A stretch of 11,070 nt of DNA from an uncultured Collinsella sp. (GTDB lineage Bacteria > Actinomycetota > Coriobacteriia > Coriobacteriales > Coriobacteriaceae): contig CAMQPJ010000022.1 of NCBI GenBank assembly GCA_947003675.1, positions 1 to 11,070 on the forward strand. Direction: 5' to 3'. The position numbers and the translations under genes were made by a program. Below the pieces are notes generated by a model. It made no database searches and was not told the origin of the DNA. It saw nothing but the letters and a program-made list of their open reading frames with translations. Of the stretch, positions 4,924 to 11,070 are shown one piece after another. Numbering within the stretch: the first letter of the stretch is position 1; the number at the start of each line of letters is the position of its first letter.

Positions 4924-6090
4924 ATGTTCGAGAAGAGTGTCGAGGAGCTCACCGAGCTCGGCGCCCAGATCACCACGGCCGAGATTGCTCAGCAGCCCGA
5001 GCTTTGGCGTGATACGCTCAACATCTATCGCGAGAACAAGGAGGCCATCGAGGCCTTCCTGGCCGAGGCTCGCGCTATGGGCGAGGGCCGTCTGTCCGTT
5101 GTCTTCGCCGGTGCCGGTACGTCCGACTACGTTGGCGATACCTGCGCCCCGTACCTGCGTCACGCTGGCAACACTGATCTCTACGACTTTAAGCCCATCG
5201 CCACGACCGACATCGTGAGCGCCCCGCGCGACTTCCTACGCGCCGAGGATCCCACGCTCGTGGTTTCCTTTGCCCGCTCTGGCAACAGCCCCGAGAGCCT
5301 TGCCGCCGTTGCCGTTGCCAAGGAGCTCGTCCACAACGTCAAGTTCCTCAACATCACCTGCGCTCCCGAGGGCAAGCTCGCCGTCGAGTCTGCCGATGAT
5401 CCCAACGCGCTGACGCTGCTCATTCCGCGCGCCAACGACAAGGGCTTCGCCATGACCGGTTCTTATTCCTGCATGACCCTGCTCTCCACCCTTATTTTTG
5501 ACACTGCCTCTGACGAGCAGAAGGCCGAGTGGGTCGAGACCATCGCCAAGATGGGCGAGGAGGTCATCTCCCGTGAGCCCGAGATCGCCGATTACCTGGC
5601 TGGCGACTTCAACCGCGTGACCTACTTGGGTTCTGGCTCCTTCGGTGGCCTTGCCCAGGAGAGCCAGCTCAAGATCCTTGAGCTCGCTCACGGTCTGGTC
5701 GCTACTTCCTACGACACCTCCATGGGCTATCGTCACGGACCTAAGTCCTTCGTCGACGATAAGACGCTCGTCTTCGTGTTCGTCAACAACGACGCCTACA
5801 CCCGTCAGTACGACATCGACATCCTCAACGAGATTGGTGGCGACGAAATCGCTCAGCACACCATCGCCGTTCAGCAGGAAGGTGCCACCGTCTACGAGGG
5901 CGAGTCCTTCACCTTTAAGGGCTACGAGGCACTTCCCGAGGGCTACCTTGCTCTGCCGTTCGTGATGTTTGCCCAGGCTATCAGCCTGCTCAACTCCGTG
6001 CGCGTGGGCAACACGCCCGACACGCCGAGCCCCACTGGCACGGTCAACCGCGTGGTTAAGGGCGTGACGATTCACCCCTTCACCGCTTAA
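4924..6090 (+). CDS. agaS: AgaS-type SIS-domain galactosamine-6-phosphate deaminase/isomerase
   Basis: This 388-residue cytoplasmic enzyme has two SIS (sugar isomerase) domains, roughly 45-200 and 215-375. Key segments are GAGTSDYVG (63-71), SFARSGNSPES (115-125), a Gly-Ser-rich YLGSGSFGG, and DTSMGYRHGPKSF with His271. These are hallmarks of the AgaS branch rather than of GlmS. AgaS family members convert galactosamine-6-phosphate to tagatose-6-phosphate and ammonia. Length agrees with E. coli AgaS (about 384). GAGAGAGG (4909-4916) provides the ribosome site. It has its own operator-controlled promoter and a strong terminator, so it may be a single-gene unit. In streptococci agaS also sits beside a mannose-family PTS and an aldose epimerase. 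Family call is strong; the exact substrate is inferred. Confidence 0.9.
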   Translation: MFEKSVEELTELGAQITTAEIAQQPELWRDTLNIYRENKEAIEAFLAEARAMGEGRLSVVFAGAGTSDYVGDTCAPYLRHAGNTDLYDFKPIATTDIVSAPRDFLRAEDPTLVVSFARSGNSPESLAAVAVAKELVHNVKFLNITCAPEGKLAVESADDPNALTLLIPRANDKGFAMTGSYSCMTLLSTLIFDTASDEQKAEWVETIAKMGEEVISREPEIADYLAGDFNRVTYLGSGSFGGLAQESQLKILELAHGLVATSYDTSMGYRHGPKSFVDDKTLVFVFVNNDAYTRQYDIDILNEIGGDEIAQHTIAVQQEGATVYEGESFTFKGYEALPEGYLALPFVMFAQAISLLNSVRVGNTPDTPSPTGTVNRVVKGVTIHPFTA

Positions 6091-6108
6091 TCGCGTCCCC
6101 CTGTAAGG

Positions 6109-6145
6109 GCGCCCGTCCGCTCATAACGGCGGGCGGGCGCTTTTT
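6109..6145 (+). terminator. Rho-independent terminator of agaS
   Basis: A GC-rich 12-bp stem, GCGCCCGTCCGC (6109-6120) with GCGGGCGGGCGC (6129-6140; one T-G wobble), is followed by TTTTTGTTTT. It lies 18 bases after the agaS stop and implies that nagA has its own promoter. Confidence 0.92.
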
Positions 6146-6162
6146 GTTTTACGTGAGCTGGG

Positions 6163-6168
6163 TATAAG
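6163..6168 (+). promoter_or_regulatory. Possible -10 element for nagA
   Basis: TATAAG lies about 40 bases before the nagA start and after the agaS terminator. The -35 region would fall in the terminator T tract and is not a good match. No TGGT-N4-ACCA operator is seen. Weak call, based on the need for a promoter here. Confidence 0.3.
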
Positions 6169-6207
6169 CATCACCACAGTCAACTGCTTTAGAAGCGAGG
6201 AGTGCAT

Positions 6208-7377
6208 ATGAGCACGTACGCAATTAAGGCTGACAAGTTCTTCTTGCCGGCAGGCCCGCAACTGGGCGGCTATCTTATGGTCGAGGATGGCGTCTTTGGC
6301 GCCTGGCAGGCCGACGAGCCCTCTTGCGAGATTAAGGACTACACGGGATCGTGGATCGCACCGGGTATGGTCGATACTCACATCCATGGCTTCTACAACC
6401 ACTCAACTACCGATAACGATCCCGAGGGCATCGATATCAGCTCGACCGAGCTCGCCCGTCGCGGTACCACCAGCTGGCTGCCCACGACGTTCACCGATGG
6501 CGTCGAGCAGATCAAGGACGCCTGCGCCGCCATCGCTCAGGCGGACGAGGGTCGCGGCCCCGACTTCTGCGGTGCCCGCATTCAGGGCATCTACCTGGAA
6601 GGCCCCTTCTTTACCATGAAGCACGTGGGCGCGCAGAACCCCGCTTATCTTATCGATCCCTCCGAGGAGGTCTTCGATCAGTGGCAGGAGGCTGCGGGCG
6701 GTCGCATCGTCAAGAGCGCCATGGCGGCCGAGCGCGACGGTGCCGCTGCTTATGCGGCTGCTCTGAATGCCAAGGGTGTGGTGACCAGCATCGGTCACTC
6801 CGACGCCACCTACGATGAGTGCATCGCCGCCATCAACGCCGGTGCCAGCTGCTTTACGCATACCTATAACGGTCAGCGCGGGCTGCATCACCGTGAGCCC
6901 GGTGTCGTGGGCGCTGCCATGTCCACGCCCGAGACCTACGCCGAGATCATCTGTGACGGCAAGCACGTTAACCCTGCCGCCATCAAGGCGCTGCTGCAGG
7001 CAAAGGGCTGGCAACACACGGTGCTCATCACTGACTGCCTGGGCTGCGGCGGCATGCCCGAGGGCAGCTACACCAGTGGTGGCATGGACGTCATCATGAA
7101 GGACAACCTGTGCTGGCTCGCCGACGGCAAGAGCATTGCCGGCTCGGTGCTCACGCTTGCCCAGGGCGTCAAGAACATCGTTGACTGGGGCATCGCCAGC
7201 GCCGATATCGCCATTCGCATGGCAACCGAGGTGCCGGCACGCTCCGCGCACATCGAGGATAAGTGCGGCAGCATCATGCCGGGTCGCGACGCCGACTTTG
7301 TCGTGTTCGACCATGAGCTTACCCTCGTCGAGACGTATGTTGGCGGCCAGAGCGTCGGCAACGCCTTTACCGAGTAA
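6208..7377 (+). CDS. nagA: NagA-type N-acetylhexosamine-6-phosphate deacetylase
   Basis: The 389-residue enzyme belongs to the metal-dependent amidohydrolase family. It removes acetate from N-acetylglucosamine-6-P or N-acetylgalactosamine-6-P; next to agaS and a Gal-type kinase the latter is more likely. Visible residues: PGMVDTHIHG with the HxH pair His58/His60, YLEGPFF with Glu131, TSIGHSDATY with His197, FTHTYNG with His218, and ITDCLG with the catalytic Asp276. ATG 6208 is preferred because GAGGAG (6197-6202) is 5 bases upstream; an in-frame GTG at 6202 overlaps that site. After HIHG the sequence FYNHSTTD departs from the usual glycine-rich HIHGGxGxD. The C-terminus is duplicated as a broken copy at 10087-10235. 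The gene converges on a minus-strand flavodoxin-like gene. Confidence 0.92.
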   Translation: MSTYAIKADKFFLPAGPQLGGYLMVEDGVFGAWQADEPSCEIKDYTGSWIAPGMVDTHIHGFYNHSTTDNDPEGIDISSTELARRGTTSWLPTTFTDGVEQIKDACAAIAQADEGRGPDFCGARIQGIYLEGPFFTMKHVGAQNPAYLIDPSEEVFDQWQEAAGGRIVKSAMAAERDGAAAYAAALNAKGVVTSIGHSDATYDECIAAINAGASCFTHTYNGQRGLHHREPGVVGAAMSTPETYAEIICDGKHVNPAAIKALLQAKGWQHTVLITDCLGCGGMPEGSYTSGGMDVIMKDNLCWLADGKSIAGSVLTLAQGVKNIVDWGIASADIAIRMATEVPARSAHIEDKCGSIMPGRDADFVVFDHELTLVETYVGGQSVGNAFTE

Positions 7378-7383
7378 CGATAG

Positions 7384-7421
7384 AAAAAGACGGCGGGCCC
7401 GAATCTGCTCGGACCCGCCGT
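7384..7421 (-). terminator. Terminator of the flavodoxin-like gene, between two convergent genes
   Basis: ACGGCGGGCCCGA (7390-7402) pairs with TCGGACCCGCCGT (7409-7421) except for one internal mismatch, with a 6-base loop. Read on the minus strand the stem runs into CTTTTTC (7383-7389), so it terminates the minus-strand gene. On the plus strand there is no T tract, although the hairpin may still protect the nagA transcript end. Confidence 0.82.
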
Positions 7422-7452
7422 ATGGGTTAAACGCTCAAAAGCACCTTCACAG

Positions 7453-8037
7453 TTACAGCTTGTTAGCGATCTTCTTTGCCGTGCGCTTAACGCCGGCCAC
7501 CAGGCCTCCTGCAGGATGCTCCTTCTCGTATGCTAGACGCTTCTCACGTTTGGCGTACTCTTCGACGATGATATCGCCGTACTCATCTTCGATCTTGTCG
7601 AAGAAGTCGACGGCGCCCTTAATTTCCTCAGCGGTCGGGTGTCCCTTTTGGACACCGCCGGCGAGTTTGAACGGCCCCCACGTATCAAAGCCGGGGCAGC
7701 CGTAGACACCCATAAAGATGGCCTGCCTCATGCGGCAGATGCCATCGATATCCTTGCCGTACCACTTGTTTTTGCCACCGTAGGTCATAAGGCCAAACAC
7801 CTTGTCCTGCGGCTGCAGCACGTTGGTCAGTACACGTGCCATATCCTTGTCGATCTCGGAGTAATAGATGCCCGTGGCGACGCCGATTAGATGATATTCG
7901 TGCAGGTTGGGGTACTCGTTTTTGCCGAGTGACTTCACGTCGAGGGTATCGATCTCGGGGTGCGCCTCGACGATGGCGTCCACGAGCTTTTTCGTATTGC
8001 CGTGATGGCGCGAGGCGTAGAGGATGATGGTTCGCAT
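7453..8037 (-). CDS. Flavodoxin-like protein
   Basis: The product has 194 residues from the chosen start MRTIILYASRHHGNTKKL, which is the flavodoxin pattern: a first beta strand followed by the FMN phosphate-binding loop ASRHHGNT. GVATGIYYSEI and FGLMTYGG fit later flavin-contacting loops. A Shine-Dalgarno GAAAGG (complement of 8045-8050) sits 7 bases before this ATG; a longer reading from 8067 would begin upstream of it and is not supported. The final 25 residues are basic (VKRTAKKIANKL) and may be a membrane- or partner-binding tail. It would carry electrons or act as a small flavin reductase. It lies antisense between the amino-sugar genes, with its own terminator, and no link to sugar metabolism is evident. 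Confidence 0.85.
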   Translation of the reverse strand: MRTIILYASRHHGNTKKLVDAIVEAHPEIDTLDVKSLGKNEYPNLHEYHLIGVATGIYYSEIDKDMARVLTNVLQPQDKVFGLMTYGGKNKWYGKDIDGICRMRQAIFMGVYGCPGFDTWGPFKLAGGVQKGHPTAEEIKGAVDFFDKIEDEYGDIIVEEYAKREKRLAYEKEHPAGGLVAGVKRTAKKIANKL

Positions 8038-8076
8038 AAGAAGGCCTTTCAGCTGTAATTGCATCAATGTCTGTAT

Positions 8077-8103
8077 GGTACCCCGTTACATGGCTGGGAT
8101 ACC
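8077..8103. promoter_or_regulatory. Imperfect inverted repeat between the divergent flavodoxin and epimerase genes
   Basis: GGTACCCC (8077-8084) and GGGATACC (8096-8103) are inverted with one mismatch and an 11-base spacer. The 156-base gap between divergent genes must hold two promoters, but I could not identify confident -10/-35 pairs for either. This repeat is a candidate operator; its regulator is unknown. Confidence 0.25.
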
Positions 8104-8193
8104 GGACGCATCGATGAACGTGCGGGTTTGTCCTTTGGTCAGGGCCGAGACGGGTACTTGCGAGCAAAAAGCAGTTGTTCGAAAGGATGGGCA

Positions 8194-9075
8194 ATGGAAT
8201 ACGCTCTCTCCAACGATTCGATTTCTATTAAGGTGTCCACGGCTGGTGGTTCGTTTACCTCGATCGAGGCCGGAGGTCGCGAGTATCTGTGGCAGGGCGA
8301 TCCCGCCGTGTGGTCCGGCCAGGCACCGATTTGCTTCCCGATTTGCGGAGGCTTGCGCGATAACAACGCCATGACGTTTGCCGGGCATCATGTAAAGCTC
8401 GCTCGCCATGGGTTTGCGCGCAAACAGGAGTGGAAGCTGCTGAGCCAGAGCGAGAACGAGCTGGCGATGTGCCTGGCTTCGGAGGATAACGCCGCGCTGC
8501 TGAGCGATTATCCGTATCCGTTTAAGCTTGTCGCCCGCTATACGCTCGAGGACGCTGCCGTGCGCGTTTCCTATGAGGTCACCAACGAGGGCACCGAGGA
8601 CATGCCGTTCTTTATTGGCGGTCATCCCGGCTTTAGGTGTCCGCTCGATGAGGGCGAGGCCTATACGGACTACGAGTTGCGCTTTGAGAAGGACGAGGCT
8701 GCGGAGCTCTGCACCGCCGTCCCCTCGACTGGCTTGATTGACGTGACCAATCGCTCCAAGAACCCCATGGTGGGAAAGACGCTGCCTCTGTCACATGAGC
8801 TCTTCGATTTTGCGGAGACCATCTTTGACGTGCTCGAGAGCCGTCAGGTCACGCTTTCCAAAAAGGGCGAGGACAAGGGCGTCCGCCTGAGCTTTGAGGA
8901 CTTCCCATATCTCATTGTGTGGAGCAAGCCCGAGGGCGATTTTGTGGCGGTTGAGCCCTGGGGCGGCCTTTCGACCTGCTCCGATGAGGACGACGTGCTT
9001 GAGCATAAGCGCGGCTGCCTTGTCGCCAAGCCCAAGGAGACCGTCGTTCGCTCGTTCACGATTGAGATTCTGTAA
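8194..9075 (+). CDS. Aldose 1-epimerase (galactose mutarotase) family protein, LacX-like
   Basis: The 293-residue protein belongs to the aldose 1-epimerase superfamily, which interconverts alpha and beta anomers of sugars. Visible family features: ICFPICGGLRDN (47-58), KLARHGFAR with His72, FFIGGHPGF with His144 (the usual catalytic acid position), and FVAVEPWGGLS with Glu254 (the usual base). Length and motifs fit the LacX/YeaD-like branch rather than classical GalM of about 340 residues. ATG 8194 is chosen for GAAAGGA (8181-8187) just upstream; a longer reading from 8059 lacks such support and runs into the flavodoxin promoter region. It lies 59 bases before the PfkB kinase and probably shares a transcript with it. 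An epimerase also accompanies agaS and its PTS in streptococci. Substrate unproven. Confidence 0.88.
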   Translation: MEYALSNDSISIKVSTAGGSFTSIEAGGREYLWQGDPAVWSGQAPICFPICGGLRDNNAMTFAGHHVKLARHGFARKQEWKLLSQSENELAMCLASEDNAALLSDYPYPFKLVARYTLEDAAVRVSYEVTNEGTEDMPFFIGGHPGFRCPLDEGEAYTDYELRFEKDEAAELCTAVPSTGLIDVTNRSKNPMVGKTLPLSHELFDFAETIFDVLESRQVTLSKKGEDKGVRLSFEDFPYLIVWSKPEGDFVAVEPWGGLSTCSDEDDVLEHKRGCLVAKPKETVVRSFTIEIL

Positions 9076-9097
9076 TTCCGTTTTGTCGACTCGTATC

Positions 9098-9129
9098 GCG
9101 AGGCATAAGGAGCCTGCGAGATAAGGAGC
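9098..9129 (+). repeat. Short tandem duplication carrying two Shine-Dalgarno copies
   Basis: GCGAG-GC-ATAAGGAGC (9098-9113) is followed, after CT, by GCGAG-ATAAGGAGC (9116-9129). Each carries AAGGAG. Only the second (9123-9128) is at working distance, 6 bases, from the kinase ATG at 9135; the first is 22 bases away. This looks like a local slippage duplication. Confidence 0.6.
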
Positions 9130-9134
9130 TAAAA

Positions 9135-10070
9135 ATGATCCTCACCGTTACGATGAACCCGTCTGTCGATACGCGCTATCAGCTCGATGAGCTCATTATC
9201 GACGACGTTAACCGTGTGACGCCCGAAAAGACCGCTGGCGGCAAGGGCCTCAACGTGGCCCGTGTGCTGGGTCAGCTGGGCGACGACGTTGTGGCAACCG
9301 GTCTGCTCGGCGGCCACATGGGCGCTTACATGGCCGAGCTCATGGACGCCAACGGTATTAACAACGACTTTGTGCCCATCAAGGGCGAGACTCGTATTTG
9401 CCTCAACATCCTCCACGCCGGCAACCAGACCGAGCTGCTCGAGAGCGGCCCGACAATTGCCCCCGAGGAGCTCGATGCCTTTACCGCCAAGTTTACTGAG
9501 CTTGCGGGCAAGGCCGACGTCGTCACCATTTCGGGTTCGCTGCCCCGCGGTGTCGAGGCAGACTACTATGCCAAGATCACGGGCATTGCCGAGAACGCCG
9601 GCGCCAAGGTGCTGCTCGATACCTCGGGCGCTTCGCTCGAGGCCGCCCTTAAGTCCGAAATTAAACCCGAGCTGGTCAAGCCTAACCTGACCGAGATCAA
9701 CGGCCTTCTGGGCACGAGCTTTACCACCGACGATGTGGACGAGCTCCGTGCCGCGCTCGCCTCTGACGCCCGTTTCTCCGATATCCCCTGGGTCGTCGTA
9801 TCCATGGGCGCTGCCGGCTCCGTTGGCTTCCACAATGGCCGTGCGTTCCGCGCAAAGACGCCCGACATCCCTGCCGTTAACGCCACGGGCTCGGGCGATT
9901 CGACCATTGCCGGCTTCGCACATGCGATTGCTGCTGGTGCGGATGACGAGACGGTGCTGCGTACCGCCAACACCTGCGGCAAGCTCAACGCCATGGATCC
10001 CATGACCGGCCATCTGGTCATGGATCGTTGGGACGAGGTCTACAACGGCGTTGTCGTGACTGAGCTGTAA
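9135..10070 (+). CDS. lacC: PfkB-family hexose-phosphate kinase, LacC/FruK type
   Basis: The 311-residue kinase belongs to the 1-phosphofructokinase/tagatose-6-phosphate kinase group of the PfkB (ribokinase) family. It begins MILTVTMNPSVD, as FruK and LacC do, has GGKGLNVARVL (35-45) for sugar binding, VTISGSLPRG mid-protein, and ATGSGDSTIAGF with the catalytic Asp255 and anion hole. Length is standard. The sequence cannot by itself separate fructose-1-P from tagatose-6-P specificity. AgaS, which yields tagatose-6-P, lies nearby, and no fructose PTS is present, so tagatose-6-phosphate kinase giving tagatose-1,6-bisphosphate is inferred. It follows the epimerase gene at 59 bases. The aldolase needed next (LacD/GatY/KbaY type) is absent from the window. 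Confidence 0.88.
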   Translation: MILTVTMNPSVDTRYQLDELIIDDVNRVTPEKTAGGKGLNVARVLGQLGDDVVATGLLGGHMGAYMAELMDANGINNDFVPIKGETRICLNILHAGNQTELLESGPTIAPEELDAFTAKFTELAGKADVVTISGSLPRGVEADYYAKITGIAENAGAKVLLDTSGASLEAALKSEIKPELVKPNLTEINGLLGTSFTTDDVDELRAALASDARFSDIPWVVVSMGAAGSVGFHNGRAFRAKTPDIPAVNATGSGDSTIAGFAHAIAAGADDETVLRTANTCGKLNAMDPMTGHLVMDRWDEVYNGVVVTEL

Positions 10071-10086
10071 GAGTTTGGGCGACGGC

Positions 10087-10235
10087 TCCGGCATCGCTTG
10101 CTAGCTCATGTTGACGACAAGTGCGGTAGCATTATGCCGGGGCGCGACGCCGACTTTGTCGTATTCAATCCCGACCTTACCCTGGTCGAGACGTATGTGG
10201 GTGGCAACAGCGTCGGTAACGCGTTTATCGAGTAG
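10087..10235 (+). pseudogene. Remnant of a second nagA (C-terminal 40 codons only)
   Basis: From 10113 to the TAG at 10233-10235 the plus strand reads DDKCGSIMPGRDADFVVF and on to VGNAFIE. By hand count this matches the last 40 residues of the intact nagA (7255-7374) at 34 of 40 positions, and 103 of 123 bases including the stop. Most differences are at third codon positions. Recognisable similarity continues back to CCGGCA near 10087, but with small insertions that break the frame. Upstream lies lacC; no start codon or ribosome site serves this stub. It is 32 bases before the yhcH-family gene. It is a decayed 3' end of a divergent paralogue, probably left by deletion or recombination. Confidence 0.85.
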
Positions 10236-10267
10236 CCGCCAAAGGAACGATCCGAGAGGGGATTTAG

Positions 10268-10741
10268 ATGATTTACGGTGCACTGGGCGATATCGAGGAG
10301 TACCGCGGAATGCTCAAGGGCCTCGACGTGCTGATTGATTGGCTCGAGGAGAACGATCCGGCGGAGCTCGAGGTCGGCAGCCATCCGATTCTGGGCGACA
10401 AGGTCTTTGCGAACGTCATGGCTCCCACGACGCGTCCCGAGGCCGAGGCCCACTATGAGACGCATCAGCGCTATCACGACCTGCAGATCGACATTGAGGG
10501 TCGCGAGGCCTTTAAGGTTGCCACGGGCAGCCTGACGCTTGTCCAGGAGTTTGACGAGAAGGACGACTACGATCTGGTCGATTCCGACGCTTCGATCGCC
10601 GGCGATCTTGCTGACGATAAGTTTGCGCTGTTTGTTGCCGGCGAGCCTCATATGCCCACGCTCGAGTTCCCGGGCGATGGCGCGCAGCCGGTCAAGAAGA
10701 TCTGCTTTAAGCTGCTTGCAGACGCTTACTGGGAGGAGTAA
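10268..10741 (+). CDS. YhcH/YjgK/YiaL (DUF386) family protein, probable sugar anomerase
   Basis: The 157-residue cytoplasmic protein begins MIYGALGDIEEY and has the family's cupin-like features: HYETHQRYHDLQI (62-74, with Glu64, His66, His70 and Asp71), GEPHMP with His128, and a closing VKKICFKL strand. Histidines and acidic residues in these positions bind a metal in the family. Members include YhcH/NanQ, which speeds anomer conversion of sialic acid, and EbgC, associated with beta-galactosidase. GAGAGGGGAT (10253-10262) is the ribosome site. It follows the nagA stub by 32 bases, suggesting that it was once co-transcribed with a full deacetylase. A role with amino sugars or sialic acid is plausible, but the substrate cannot be read from the sequence. 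Confidence 0.87.
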   Translation: MIYGALGDIEEYRGMLKGLDVLIDWLEENDPAELEVGSHPILGDKVFANVMAPTTRPEAEAHYETHQRYHDLQIDIEGREAFKVATGSLTLVQEFDEKDDYDLVDSDASIAGDLADDKFALFVAGEPHMPTLEFPGDGAQPVKKICFKLLADAYWEE

Positions 10742-10787
10742 CGAACTGCTCGTGAGCTAGCGTGATTTCCCTTGGGGAACGCGTTTG

Positions 10788-10840
10788 AGCCCCGCTGATC
10801 GCGGTCCCCTTGGGGATTGCGGTTGGCGGGGCTTGTTGTT
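10788..10840 (+). terminator. Long hairpin terminator after the yhcH-family gene
   Basis: AGCCCCGC (10788-10795) pairs with GCGGGGCT (10826-10833). An inner hairpin, CGCGGTCCCC (10800-10809) with GGGGATTGCG (10812-10821), has two G-T wobbles. The stem ends in TTGTTGTT. The tail is less T-pure than other terminators in the window. A second CCCTTGGGGA-type segment near 10769-10778 partly repeats the inner loop. Confidence 0.7.
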
Positions 10841-10903
10841 GAGTAGGGGAGTTGCCGACGGCGTTGTGCTTGGATTGGCGGATGCGCGCTCGAAATCGGC
10901 AAC

Positions 10904-10926
10904 AAAAAAGCCGCCCGAAGGCGGCT
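10904..10926 (-). terminator. Rho-independent terminator of tRNA-Thr
   Basis: On the minus strand AGCCGCC (complement of 10920-10926) pairs with GGCGGCT (complement of 10909-10915) across a TTCG tetraloop and runs into TTTTTT (10904-10909). It lies 12 bases after the tRNA CCA end and faces the plus-strand terminator at 10788-10840. Confidence 0.9.
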
Positions 10927-10937
10927 ATCTTGTGCAA

Positions 10938-11013
10938 TGGAGCCAGCGACCGGGCTCGAACCGGTGACCCCCGCTTTACGAGAGCGGTGCTCTACCAACT
11001 GAGCTACGCTGGC
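10938..11013 (-). tRNA. tRNA-Thr, anticodon CGT
   Basis: On the minus strand the 76-base cloverleaf is complete. The acceptor stem GCCAGCG/CGCTGGC is fully paired, the D arm GCTC/GAGC holds AGTTGGTA, the anticodon stem is CCGCT/AGCGG and the T arm ACCGG/CCGGT carries TTCGAAC. The anticodon loop CTCGTAA gives anticodon CGT, reading ACG threonine codons. The discriminator base is T and the 3' CCA is encoded (10938-10940). A TATCAT (complement of 11053-11058) about 40 bases before the 5' end is a possible -10 element; its -35 would be at or beyond the window edge. Confidence 0.97.
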
Positions 11014-11070
11014 GGCCATGTGATGACGCAACTGAGGCGTCAACGGCTGTCTATGATACGGGACATCGCA

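Noticed and set aside
8059..8193. 45-residue N-terminal extension of the epimerase
   Set aside because: No ribosome site serves 8059, the extension has no family similarity, and GAAAGGA lies right before ATG 8194, where the family-like sequence begins.
9129..10094. Minus-strand open frame of 321 codons antisense to the PfkB kinase
   Set aside because: The kinase on the plus strand has full family motifs; the antisense frame is a GC-bias shadow without domain features. The same holds for antisense frames over agaS (5236-6075) and nagA (6403-7314).
10108..10338. Open frame of 76 codons starting at 10108
   Set aside because: It is out of frame with the nagA-like remnant in the same place, lacks a ribosome site and overlaps the start of the yhcH-family gene.
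10726..11043. Minus-strand open frame of 105 codons over the tRNA
   Set aside because: It reads through the complete tRNA-Thr gene and its terminator and has no domain features or ribosome site.

Overview
The window looks like chromosome of a GC-rich gut actinobacterium of the class Coriobacteriia, most likely Collinsella or a close relative. That assignment is inferred from the GC-rich codon use, the protein sequences and the gene set; it was not tested by any search. Almost everything present fits one catabolic locus for an amino sugar, most probably N-acetylgalactosamine (GalNAc) or a GalNAc-containing disaccharide from host mucin.

Layout. 1-133: the end of an unidentified gene and its strong terminator. 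134-685: a long non-coding control region with several families of inverted and direct repeats, an extended -10 promoter and a GntR-type operator. 686-3892: a five-gene operon for a mannose-family phosphotransferase (PTS) permease in the order IIA, YajC-like protein, IIB, IIC, IID, ending in a terminator. 4078-4809: a GntR/HutC-type regulator. 4924-6090: agaS, a SIS-domain amino-sugar phosphate deaminase/isomerase, behind a promoter carrying the same 13-base operator core as the PTS promoter. 6208-7377: a nagA-type deacetylase. 7453-8037 (minus strand): a flavodoxin-like protein sharing the terminator region of nagA. 8194-10070: an aldose 1-epimerase-like gene and a PfkB-family kinase (LacC/FruK type). 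10087-10235: a broken remnant of a second nagA. 10268-10741: a YhcH/YjgK/YiaL-family protein. 10938-11013 (minus): tRNA-Thr(CGT).

How it works together (inference from family knowledge and context): the PTS imports and phosphorylates the sugar; NagA removes acetyl from GalNAc-6-P; AgaS converts galactosamine-6-P to tagatose-6-P and ammonia; the PfkB kinase makes tagatose-1,6-bisphosphate. The expected aldolase is not in the window. The epimerase and the YhcH-family protein would handle sugar anomers. The GntR protein probably represses both the PTS operon and agaS through the TGGTTACTACCAG core.

I see no wholly unknown system. The points most worth a second look are the nagA remnant, an enlarged IID subunit, the YajC-like gene inside the PTS operon, and the repeat-rich region upstream of the operon.
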